64,000 nt of DNA from Billgrantia lactosivorans. Its GTDB lineage: Bacteria > Pseudomonadota > Gammaproteobacteria > Pseudomonadales > Halomonadaceae. Shown piece after piece: positions 56,045-64,000 of this stretch (positions within the stretch are counted from its first letter, which is position 1; each line of letters opens with the position of its first letter). Location: NCBI RefSeq assembly GCF_003254665.1, contig NZ_QHGY01000008.1:62001-126000 (forward strand), read 5' to 3'. Below the pieces are notes generated by a model. It ran no database searches. It was given only the letters and a program-made list of their open reading frames with translations, and was not told the DNA's origin. The translations under genes were made by a program, and so were the position numbers.

Positions 56045-57636
56045 CAGAACTCCACGTTGAGGCGCTGGATCTGGTCATGCTGCCCGATACTGTAGCCGCT
56101 ATCCCGTTCGCTGCATTGATGGGCGAAGCCGCGCTCACTGCGGAAGGCGGCATGCACGCGGTAGAGCGGCTGGCCCTGCTCGACCCGGTCGCCGATCTGG
56201 GCCAGCAGGTCGACCCCGGCCCCCTTGGCCTTGGGGGCCCCCGCCAGGCGAGCGATCCGCGCCAGGCGCAGGTTGTCGATGGCGGTGACGACACCGCCCC
56301 GGGGTGCCGGTACCTCGAAGCGATGCGGCGCCAGCTCGGGACGGTCGAGGTCGAATGGCTTCTCGCCCTGGGCACGAATGATCGCCTGCATCTTCTCCAG
56401 CGCGCGGCCGGAGTCGAGGATGTCGCGGGCGATGGAGAAGCCGTCCCCGCCGCGGACGTCGGGGTCGAACTCCAGCATCCGCCCAGCCAGGCGCAGCGAC
56501 TTCTGGCGCAGGTCCATGGGAGCATCGGGATGGTTGGTGAGCACTCGCATCACGTCGCGAGCCTCCAGCACGGGCCCGATGCCGCGTCCGATCGGTTGGC
56601 TGCCATCGGTGATCACCACGTCCAGCACCAGCCCCATGCGGCCGGCCACGAACTCGAACAGCTTGCGCAAGCGACGCGCCTCCGGCATGGAGCGAACCTT
56701 GGCGTGGGGCCCGATGGGGATGTCGAGCAGCAGATGGGTCGAGCCGGCGGCCACCTTCTTCGACAGGATGGAGGCGACCATCTGCCCCGGCGAGTCGATG
56801 GAGAGCGGCCGCTCCACCGCGATCAGCACGTCATCGGCCGGCGAGAGCTCGCTGGTCCCGCCCCAGGCCACACAGCCCCGGTGAGTACGCACTAGCTCGC
56901 CCAGCTCGTCGAAGGGCACCTCGACCTTGGCCAGCACCTCCATGGTGTCGGCGGTGCCCGAAGGCGAGGTGATCGCGCGCGACGAGGTCTTGGGGCACAG
57001 CAGGCCATGGGCCGCCACGATGGGTACCACCAGCATCGAGGTGCGGTTGCCCGGGATGCCGCCGATGCAGTGCTTGTCGACCACCGGATGCTCGTGCCAG
57101 TCGAGCCGTCGCCCCACCCGGCCCATGGCATCGCTGAGGTAGAAGATCTCCTCGCGGTCGAGCTCGCCCAGCTCGCAGGCCACCACGAATGCCGTCAGCT
57201 CGATCTTCGAGTAGCGCAGCTCGGCGATGTCCTGCACGATCTCGCGGAAATCCTGACGTGAAAGCCGCTCACCCGCGATCTTGCGGCGCAGGGCCGGGAT
57301 CGAGGCAGGTGGCTCCGCCTGGGAGACGCTGACCGCCTGTCCCTCCTCCACCCCGAGCAGGGAGAAGGCATCCTCGGAGAGGCCCAGCTGGGTGTGGCCG
57401 ACGATGGCGACGTCGTCGACCACGTTCAGGGTCGCCAGGATGCGCCGACCGTTGGCCCGCACCTCGATCTTGGACAGCGCCTGGAAGCCCTCGGCGCGAT
57501 ACAGGTCGCACTCGCGGTGCAGGTAGGCGACGTTCTCCCGGTAGGTGTCGATGGCCACGCGACACAGCGCGAGCGGGATCGCCGCCTCATCGCCGGGGCC
57601 TTCGCTGGTCACGGGGCTGGATCGGGTACGGATCAT
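56044..57636 (-). CDS. Thymidine-phosphorylase-family protein of the AMP phosphorylase type
   Basis: This 530-residue protein has an extra N-terminal beta-rich domain (about 1-95), as in archaeal AMP phosphorylase, followed by the phosphorylase fold. '[20 protein letters not shown]', '[19 protein letters not shown]' and '[13 protein letters not shown]' match AMP phosphorylases better than DeoA. '[20 protein letters not shown]' is the phosphate-binding region. Expected reaction: nucleoside 5'-phosphate + Pi to base + ribose-1,5-bisphosphate. Start ATG 57636 (AGGAC upstream); an in-frame ATG at 57678 is possible. It is the first gene of a two-gene unit with the PRPP-synthetase paralogue. Confidence 0.85.
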   Translation of the reverse strand: MIRTRSSPVTSEGPGDEAAIPLALCRVAIDTYRENVAYLHRECDLYRAEGFQALSKIEVRANGRRILATLNVVDDVAIVGHTQLGLSEDAFSLLGVEEGQAVSVSQAEPPASIPALRRKIAGERLSRQDFREIVQDIAELRYSKIELTAFVVACELGELDREEIFYLSDAMGRVGRRLDWHEHPVVDKHCIGGIPGNRTSMLVVPIVAAHGLLCPKTSSRAITSPSGTADTMEVLAKVEVPFDELGELVRTHRGCVAWGGTSELSPADDVLIAVERPLSIDSPGQMVASILSKKVAAGSTHLLLDIPIGPHAKVRSMPEARRLRKLFEFVAGRMGLVLDVVITDGSQPIGRGIGPVLEARDVMRVLTNHPDAPMDLRQKSLRLAGRMLEFDPDVRGGDGFSIARDILDSGRALEKMQAIIRAQGEKPFDLDRPELAPHRFEVPAPRGGVVTAIDNLRLARIARLAGAPKAKGAGVDLLAQIGDRVEQGQPLYRVHAAFRSERGFAHQCSERDSGYSIGQHDQIQRLNVEF

Positions 57637-57860
57637 GGTCGGATCGTCCTGGCCGGTGCAATACTCAGTCTGCCCCATTCGCCTCCGCTTGGGCAGCACG
57701 ATGGCAGCCTGCCATGACCCAGGACAACCGGGCGAGCGTGCGGCCTCCTCGGATATCGCCGCAAGAGTCAGGCGGAGCGGTACAGACGGCGACTTTGCCA
57801 CTATGCTCCGAGAAACGGGTGACCCGAGGTATCGAGAAGCGGCAGCAGACAGGAGACGCT

Positions 57861-58805
57861 ATGAGATTCGTCATCATGGGGAGCGGCGGCGTCGGCGGCT
57901 ATTTCGGCGCGCGACTGGCCGAAGCGGGGGAAGATGTCACGTTCATCGCCCGCGGCGAGCATCTCGCTGCGATGCGGGAGCGGGGCTTGCGTGTGAGCAG
58001 CATCAAGGGGGACGTCGCGCTGGGCAAGGTCAAGGCCACGGACGACCCCGCCACGCTGGGCGAGGTGGACTGCGTGATCGTGGCCGTCAAGGCGTGGCAG
58101 GTGCGCGAGGCGGCCGAGTCGATACGCCCGCTGGTGGGGCCCGACACCTTGGTGCTGCCGCTGGAGAACGGCGTCGAGGCCGCCGACATTCTGGCCGACG
58201 TGCTGGGTGAGGCTCCGGTGCTCGAAGGCCTGTGCGGCATCCTGGCCTGGCGCGAGGCACCGGGCCACATTCGCCATGCCGGCGTGGATCCGTTCATCCG
58301 CTTCGGCGAGCGCGACAACCACAGCAGCGCACGCACGGCGCGGCTCAAGGACGTCTTCGATAGAGTTCACGGGGTCAGCGCCGAGATCCCCGACGACATC
58401 CGCGTCGCCCAGTGGAGCAAGTTCCTGTTCATCTGTGCCATGAGCGGCATCGGCAGTATCACGCGCGCCCCGATCGGCGTCTCGCGCCAGCTGCCGGAAA
58501 CGCGAGCGCTGATCCAGGCCATGCTAGAGGAGATCGACCAGGTGGCCCGCGGCCACGGTGTCGCCTTTCCCGCCGATGCCGTCGCACGCGCCATGCAGTT
58601 CATCGACGCCATGCCGGCCGAGAGCACCTCCTCCATGCAGCGCAACATCATGGCCGGCGAGCCTTCGGAGCTGGAATCGCAGAACGGCGCCGTGGTGCGC
58701 CTGGGTCGCTCGGTCGGCGTGGCGACGCCGGTTCACGCCCTGGTCTACGCCGCCCTGTTGCCCCAGGAGCTTGCCGCGCGGGGCGAACTGCCGGCGGCCG
58801 GGTGA
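57861..58805 (+). CDS. 2-dehydropantoate 2-reductase (ketopantoate reductase family)
   Basis: This 314-residue protein has the N-terminal NADP-binding motif 'FVIMGSGGVGGYFGARLAEA' (residues 3-22), 'VKAWQVREAAE' with the conserved Lys, 'PLENGVEAADILADVLG', and a C-terminal domain with 'KFLFICAMSGIGSITR' and 'PAESTSSMQRNIMAGEPSEL', all PanE features. It reduces ketopantoate to pantoate or, in paralogues, another keto acid. AGGAGA precedes ATG 57861. Confidence 0.88.
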   Translation: MRFVIMGSGGVGGYFGARLAEAGEDVTFIARGEHLAAMRERGLRVSSIKGDVALGKVKATDDPATLGEVDCVIVAVKAWQVREAAESIRPLVGPDTLVLPLENGVEAADILADVLGEAPVLEGLCGILAWREAPGHIRHAGVDPFIRFGERDNHSSARTARLKDVFDRVHGVSAEIPDDIRVAQWSKFLFICAMSGIGSITRAPIGVSRQLPETRALIQAMLEEIDQVARGHGVAFPADAVARAMQFIDAMPAESTSSMQRNIMAGEPSELESQNGAVVRLGRSVGVATPVHALVYAALLPQELAARGELPAAG

Positions 58806-58902
58806 CCCCCGTGGCGCCGGGCGCGATGGGCGGTGGCAAGCCTCGGATTGGAGTATGCTCATGACAGGGCGTAACTTACGCTCGCCACCGCGGAGCCTCG
58901 AC

Positions 58903-59670
58903 ATGAACGATGCCCCTCACAATGCCCCGGGCCAGCACTGGAATGCCGCCACCTACGCCCGCAACGCCGATTTCGTCGCCAGGCTGGGCGACACCGTGGC
59001 CAGGCTGCTTGCCCCTCGCCCCGGCGAGCGCATCCTCGACCTGGGCTGCGGTGACGGCGCCCTGACCGAGGAGCTGGCGAAATCCGGCGCCACCGTGGTC
59101 GGCGTCGACGCCGCCATCGACATGGTCGAGGCAGCCCGGGCAAGAGGACTCGACGCCCGGGTACTGGACGCCCACAACCTGCCCTTCGAGCACGAGTTCG
59201 ACGCCGTGTTCAGCAATGCCGCGCTGCACTGGATGCTCAATCATGAAGCCGTGGTGGCCAGCATCCACCGTTCGCTGAAGCCGGGCGGGCGCTTCGTGGC
59301 CGAATTTGGCGGGCACGGCAACGTGGCGGCCATCTGCACCGCTCTGCTGGCAGCCCTGAGGGCACGAGGCATCAGCGGCAAGGCCCGCTTCCCGTGGTTC
59401 TTCCCCACCCCGGAAGAGTACCGCGAGTGCCTCGAAGCGGCCGGATTCACGGTCGACTCCATCGAACTGATCCCGCGCCCGACCCGCCTGCCGACAGGTA
59501 TGGCCGGCTGGCTCGCCACCTTTGCCAATCCCTTCCTGCATGGCCTGGATGAGGAAGTGGCCGAAGCGGTGCTGGACGACGCCCTGGCGCTGCTGACGCC
59601 CAGCCTGCGCGACAGCCACGGCAACTGGACGGCCGACTACGTTCGGTTGCGCGTGCAGGCGCATCGCTGA
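58903..59670 (+). CDS. Class I SAM-dependent methyltransferase
   Basis: This 255-residue protein has the SAM motif 'ILDLGCGDGALTEELAKSG' (about residues 44-62), motif II region 'VVGVDAAIDMVEAARARGL' and 'FDAVFSNAALHWML', like trans-aconitate/arsenite-type small-molecule methyltransferases. The substrate is unknown. ATG 58903 has GGAG upstream; an in-frame ATG at 58861 is an alternative. Confidence 0.87.
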   Translation: MNDAPHNAPGQHWNAATYARNADFVARLGDTVARLLAPRPGERILDLGCGDGALTEELAKSGATVVGVDAAIDMVEAARARGLDARVLDAHNLPFEHEFDAVFSNAALHWMLNHEAVVASIHRSLKPGGRFVAEFGGHGNVAAICTALLAALRARGISGKARFPWFFPTPEEYRECLEAAGFTVDSIELIPRPTRLPTGMAGWLATFANPFLHGLDEEVAEAVLDDALALLTPSLRDSHGNWTADYVRLRVQAHR

Positions 59671-59731
59671 GGCGGCAGGCCGACGCCTCGGCCGGCACGG
59701 GAGGCGTCGGCCTGCCGTGCCGGCCGGTGCC

Positions 59732-60643
59732 TCAACCCACCGGCTCGAGCGGATCCCAGTCCGTGCGATTGGCCAGGAACTCAGGCCGCGGACGGTTGCC
59801 GCAGAAGGGATTCAGCAAGCCGTTGTCGACACTGTTGTAGACGAAGAAGAGGTTGCTGCGCGGCCAGCAGGACATGTTGATGTTGGAGCCATGCATGGTA
59901 TTGCACTCGAACATGACCAGGGTGCCGGCCGGCCCCTTCGGCGCCTCGATATCTCCCTTGAGCATCAGCTCGCGCAGACTGGCGTTGTCGGGCACGCCCA
60001 CGTCCTGGCTCTTCAGCGATTCCTTGTAGTTGTCAGTAGGCGTGCGCCCCACGCAGGGGACGAAATACTGGTGCGAGCCGGGTATCAGCATCAGCGGGCC
60101 GTTGAATTCACCGTTGTCGGTCAGCACGATCGAGCAGCTCAACGAACGCATGCGCGGCATGCCGTCCTCGCTGTGCCAGGTCTCGAAGTCGGAATGCCAG
60201 TCGAACCCCTTGCCCTTGAAGCCGGGCTTGTAGTTGATGCGTGACTGGTGGATATACACGCCCTTGCCGAGCAGCTGCTCGACCATCGCCAGCAGCCGCG
60301 GATCTCGCGTCAACCGGCTGAAGCGCTCGGAGATCTCGTGGATGCCGAAGATGGAGCGGATCTCCTGTCGCCCCGGCTCGAGAATGGTGCCTTCCGAAAG
60401 CTTGAGATCGTCGTCCTCTTCGTAGTCGCGCAACTCTTGGATGAAGGCTTCCATCTCCTCGCGGTCGAAGAACCCCTCGAACGAAAGAAACCCCTTTTCC
60501 TCGTATTCGCGCACCTGCTCCTCGCTCAGCGGACCATCCCGGCGCTCAGCCCCACTGGCATGCACCACGGGGTCGATACGCTCGAACATGCCCAACTTGC
60601 GCTCCAATCGCGTCGGGAACAGATCCTGTACATCGTCTTTCAT
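59732..60643 (-). CDS. ectD: Ectoine hydroxylase
   Basis: This 303-residue Fe(II)/2-oxoglutarate dioxygenase carries the diagnostic segment 'GFDWHSDFETWHSEDGMP' (Fe ligands H150 and D152). The third Fe ligand is H251 in 'ECNTMHGSNIN'. 'VYIHQSRINYKPGFKGKG' and 'LIPGSHQYFVPCVG' are also typical of EctD. It converts ectoine to 5-hydroxyectoine, a compatible solute. AAGGAGGAGC precedes ATG 60643. ectABC are not in the window, so ectD stands alone, as in some other Halomonas. This is the clearest indicator of the halophilic host. Confidence 0.95.
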   Translation of the reverse strand: MKDDVQDLFPTRLERKLGMFERIDPVVHASGAERRDGPLSEEQVREYEEKGFLSFEGFFDREEMEAFIQELRDYEEDDDLKLSEGTILEPGRQEIRSIFGIHEISERFSRLTRDPRLLAMVEQLLGKGVYIHQSRINYKPGFKGKGFDWHSDFETWHSEDGMPRMRSLSCSIVLTDNGEFNGPLMLIPGSHQYFVPCVGRTPTDNYKESLKSQDVGVPDNASLRELMLKGDIEAPKGPAGTLVMFECNTMHGSNINMSCWPRSNLFFVYNSVDNGLLNPFCGNRPRPEFLANRTDWDPLEPVG

Positions 60644-60674
60644 CGCATGCTCCTCCTTGAATCCAAGCGAAACG

Positions 60675-60728
60675 CCAGTCATCCGACTGGTAATAACCCA
60701 ACCTAGCCCCGTAATCGTTCGCATGCAA
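60675..60728 (-). promoter_or_regulatory. Candidate ectD promoter and downstream inverted repeat
   Basis: Reading the minus strand, TTGCAT (60723-60728), a 17-base spacer and TAGGTT (60700-60705) form a plausible promoter about 60 bases before ectD. Just downstream is an inverted repeat, CCAGTC-ATCC-GACTGG (60675-60690), that may be an operator or a 5'-leader hairpin. Inspection only. Confidence 0.4.
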
Positions 60729-60804
60729 AGCGACTTTGTATCGGCCTATTGCGCCGGGAAAAGTAACCGTAATCAGCGCAAAAAGGACGCACCTCGAGTT
60801 TCGA

Positions 60805-61515
60805 TCAGGCGTCGGGCGCCAAGGAGGAGAGATCGTCCTTCTCGTTCAACTGCTCGATCTCCCGACAGAGCCTGCGACGCTGCCAGGGCGTGGAAAGCCG
60901 CTTGGTATCCCAGGTAGCCGGTACCAGTCCGCATCCCGGCTGCTGGTCGACGAATTCGAAGCAGCGCTCGGCGCCGATCGGCAGGTCCTCCGAGCCGTAG
61001 ATGCAGATGATGCGAATGGTCAAGGTGCGGAATAGCACCCCATGCAGCGGGCGATTTCCCTCCATCTCGAATCCGGCGTCGCGTGCGAGGCGCTGGGTCA
61101 GGGCGGCGAAGCTGTCGATATGGACGAAATCGCCGGGCCCTAGCGGGCCCTGATGGGAGCCGTCCTGGGCGATGGGCGAAGGGTCGTTCGAGCCAGACGA
61201 AAAGTGGCCGGCACCCGCTTCATCATCCCGCGAGTAGCTTTCGGTACTGTCGGTCACATCCATCCGCACGGTGCCGCGCGAGGTCTCCAGTTCGGCGATG
61301 ATGTGCTGGATGAAGACCGGTTCGGCACTCATGTTGCTGATGATGCACAGGGCATCGATAGCCTTTTTCCGGCCTCGATTGATCAGCAGGCGCGGCCGGC
61401 GCTGTCGGCGAAAGCCGAAGTAGAGCAGCTGAGCGTAGACCACCCAGACGATCAGGGTGCCGATATCGGTCAGCACGGAGACGTTGTCTCCGTGCTGGAA
61501 AAGCCAGTCGAACAC
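60805..61515 (-). CDS. Hypothetical protein with N-terminal membrane segment
   Basis: This 236-residue protein has one likely membrane helix near residues 13-34 ('VLTDIGTLIVWVVYAQLLYF'). A basic stretch 'RRQRRPRLLINRGRKKA' follows, then a soluble domain with 'CIISNMSAEPVFIQHIIAEL' and 'LFRTLTIRIICIYGSEDLPI'. I do not recognise the family. It is encoded upstream of ectD on the same strand, 161 bases away, with the ectD promoter between. Confidence 0.65.
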   Translation of the reverse strand: MFDWLFQHGDNVSVLTDIGTLIVWVVYAQLLYFGFRRQRRPRLLINRGRKKAIDALCIISNMSAEPVFIQHIIAELETSRGTVRMDVTDSTESYSRDDEAGAGHFSSGSNDPSPIAQDGSHQGPLGPGDFVHIDSFAALTQRLARDAGFEMEGNRPLHGVLFRTLTIRIICIYGSEDLPIGAERCFEFVDQQPGCGLVPATWDTKRLSTPWQRRRLCREIEQLNEKDDLSSLAPDA

Positions 61516-61564
61516 TGCAATCCTCCCTGACTGCCATGAACGTTAGGATCACGGGCGATGGTTG

Positions 61565-62041
61565 TCAGCCGCGGCGGTAGGTGCCGATCAGGCGGTTCAT
61601 GCCGAGCAGGTGGGGCTCGAGCTGCTTGAGCAGCTCCGCGAGGCCTAGTCCTTCGGGCAGGTCGGTCGGCTTGTCCAGCGCCAGCACCCAGAAATAGTAA
61701 TGGTGCACGCCATGGCCCTCCGGCGGCATGGGGCCGCCATAACCGAGCTTGCCGAAATCGTTCTTGCCACTCGTGCCGTCGCCGGTGCCTTCGGCCAGCG
61801 ATGAGGTGGAGCCCGGCAGGTTGTAGAGCAGCCAGTGAACGAAGCCATAGCCGCCGTGCTGGACCAGTGGCGCGTCGGGGTCGTGGCAGATGATGGCATA
61901 GCCCTTGGTCCCTGCTGGGGCAACGCGCCAGCTCAGCGCCGGTGAAACGTCCTCGCCCTCTCCGGTATGCCGAGCGGGAATGGCGCCATGCGCCTTGAAG
62001 GCAGGGCTTTCCAGCTGCATGGTCGAAAGTGCAAAGGCCAT
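61565..62041 (-). CDS. YbhB/YbcL family (PEBP-like) protein
   Basis: This 158-residue protein has 'SPALSWRVAPAGTKGYAIIC', 'HDPDAPLVQHGGYGFVHWLL' and 'GYGGPMPPEGHGVHHYYFWV', the conserved phosphatidylethanolamine-binding-protein pocket (D-P-D-A-P, G-x-x-x-P-P-x-x-x-H). Function in bacteria is uncertain; kinase or ligand binding has been proposed for relatives. AGGAGG lies about 16 bases upstream of ATG 62041. Confidence 0.9.
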   Translation of the reverse strand: MAFALSTMQLESPAFKAHGAIPARHTGEGEDVSPALSWRVAPAGTKGYAIICHDPDAPLVQHGGYGFVHWLLYNLPGSTSSLAEGTGDGTSGKNDFGKLGYGGPMPPEGHGVHHYYFWVLALDKPTDLPEGLGLAELLKQLEPHLLGMNRLIGTYRRG

Positions 62042-62117
62042 GAGGGGGAATCCTCCTGTCGGTTGCGAACGGGAAGCTGCCGAAACAGCGTCGGTAAAAG
62101 CGGTTAGACTGTCAAAC

Positions 62118-62579
62118 ATGAAACGCCTGCTGATCGTGGCGCACGCGCCCTCCCCCAATACCCGAACCCTGCGAGACGCCGCCGAACGCGGCGCCGGGCA
62201 TCCCGATGTCGAGGCCGTCGAGGTGGTGGTCAAGGCACCCCTCGAGGCCGGCCCCGAGGACATCCGCGCCAGCGATGCCATCCTGCTCGGCACCACCGAG
62301 AACCTCGGCTACATGAGCGGTGCGCTGAAGGACTTCTTCGACCGCAGCTATTACGCGGTGCTGGAGGAAAAACAGGGCCTGCCCTGCGCGCTCTACGTGC
62401 GCGCGGGACACGACGGCACCGGTACGCGCCGTGCGGTGGAGAGTATCGTGACCGGGCTGCGCTGGCGCTGGGTGCAGGCACCGTTGATCCTGCGCGGGGA
62501 GTGGCAGGCAGAGTTCGAAGCACAGGTGGAGGAGCTGGGCCTCTACCTGGCGGCAGGACTCGAGGCAGGCGTGCTGTAG
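62118..62579 (+). CDS. Flavodoxin-like / NAD(P)H-dependent oxidoreductase family protein
   Basis: This 153-residue protein is a small flavodoxin-fold domain: 'MKRLLIVAHAPSPNTRTLRD' (phosphate loop S-P-N-T) and 'AILLGTTENLGYMSGALKDF' (flavin-binding GxxxNLGYMSG). 'LPCALYVRAGHDGTGTRRAV' follows. It is probably an FMN-dependent reductase or electron carrier. It is transcribed divergently from the YbhB-like gene with 76 bases between them. Confidence 0.83.
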   Translation: MKRLLIVAHAPSPNTRTLRDAAERGAGHPDVEAVEVVVKAPLEAGPEDIRASDAILLGTTENLGYMSGALKDFFDRSYYAVLEEKQGLPCALYVRAGHDGTGTRRAVESIVTGLRWRWVQAPLILRGEWQAEFEAQVEELGLYLAAGLEAGVL

Positions 62580-62582
62580 GAA

Positions 62583-62610
62583 GAATAAGCGGCACCCCGT
62601 GAGGTGCCGC
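62583..62610 (-). terminator. Terminator after fadBA
   Basis: Reading the minus strand, GCGGCACC/GGTGCCGC (62589-62596 with 62603-62610) form a perfect 8-bp stem with a 6-base loop, followed by TTATTCTT. It lies 20 bases after the fadA stop and also just after the convergent flavodoxin-like gene. Confidence 0.72.
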
Positions 62611-62630
62611 GGGTATCGCTACCGAGGCGC

Positions 62631-63815
<1,185 letters not shown>

Positions 63816-63837
63816 TCACCTCCTGCTCGTGGTGGAT

Positions 63838-64000
63838 TCAGCCCTGGGCCTGGGTGGAATAGAAGCGCTCGCCGGCCTCGGCCATGCGCCGCAGCCTGTC
63901 GGTGGGGGCGTAGAGCGGCCCCAGCTCCTCGGCCAGGCCGTCGGCCAGCCGGACGAACTCGGCCACGCCCATGGCGTCGATGTAGCGCAGCGCGCCGCCG
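63838..64000 (-). CDS. fadB: Fatty acid oxidation complex alpha subunit FadB, C-terminal end only
   Basis: The last 53 codons are visible, starting mid-gene at the right edge: '[20 protein letters not shown]', then '[20 protein letters not shown]' and 'RFYSTQAQG' before the stop. This matches the C-terminus of FadB (enoyl-CoA hydratase / 3-hydroxyacyl-CoA dehydrogenase), as does the position just upstream of fadA. Confidence 0.88.
   Translation of the reverse strand, partial: GGALRYIDAMGVAEFVRLADGLAEELGPLYAPTDRLRRMAEAGERFYSTQAQG

Overview
The window looks like a chromosomal segment of a moderately halophilic gammaproteobacterium, most likely Halomonas or a close relative. The base composition is GC-rich. 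It carries a stand-alone ectoine hydroxylase gene (ectD), a proline catabolism and uptake module (putA/putP), tandem OmpW-type porins, and a suf operon with its own Rrf2 regulator. No phage, insertion sequence, CRISPR array or rRNA operon is visible. Almost all of the window is ordinary, densely packed protein-coding sequence.

Layout. 1-8.6 kb (minus strand): late cobalamin assembly and salvage. The genes run cobT-cbiB-cobD-cobU-cobS-cobC and a short CobU-like paralogue, mostly overlapping. A cobalamin riboswitch then precedes btuB and a secreted CobN-like protein that runs off the left edge. 8.6-19 kb: a CPx P-type ATPase diverges from a LexA-box-controlled radical SAM gene. These are followed by housekeeping genes (GST, alcohol dehydrogenase, DUF2797, YeaC, rhomboid protease, metallophosphatase, NAD kinase, EamA transporter). 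19-27.5 kb (minus): a complete glycerol ABC uptake operon glpSTPQUV ending in glpD, with a promoter region and GlpR-like half-sites. 27.5-30.4 kb: a YqaE/Pmp3 protein, a CBS protein, tRNA-Gly(CCC) and an orphan minus-strand terminator. 29.6-35.4 kb: an AraC-type regulator, putA and putP. 35.4-40.6 kb: two OmpW proteins, small genes and a polar amino acid ABC transporter. 40.9-44.6 kb: a DUF3549 protein, the RimB/RimK pair, a small helical protein and a SanA/YdcF protein. 44.7-50.8 kb (minus): sufR-sufBCDS-sufT, with a large imperfect palindrome between sufB and sufC. 51-64 kb: a degenerate GGDEF/EAL protein, an Lrp regulator, an NAD(P)-binding epimerase-like protein, a PRPP-synthetase paralogue paired with an AMP-phosphorylase-type enzyme, a ketopantoate reductase, a methyltransferase, ectD, small genes, fadA and the 3' end of fadB.

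How the genes work together. The cob cluster would convert cobyric acid or salvaged cobinamide to adenosylcobalamin, and BtuB would import corrinoids under riboswitch control. The glp operon imports glycerol by an ABC route and oxidises glycerol-3-phosphate with GlpD. PutA/PutP use proline. The suf operon builds Fe-S clusters under an Rrf2 repressor and perhaps Fur.

The least ordinary signals are: the asymmetric ATP sites predicted for GlpS/GlpT; a near-consensus SOS box on a radical SAM gene; the palindrome inside the suf operon; the PRPP-synthetase/AMP-phosphorylase pair; the exported CobN-like protein behind BtuB; and an unexplained terminator that suggests a small RNA. All functions are read from sequence motifs and remembered family features. 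No database search was run.
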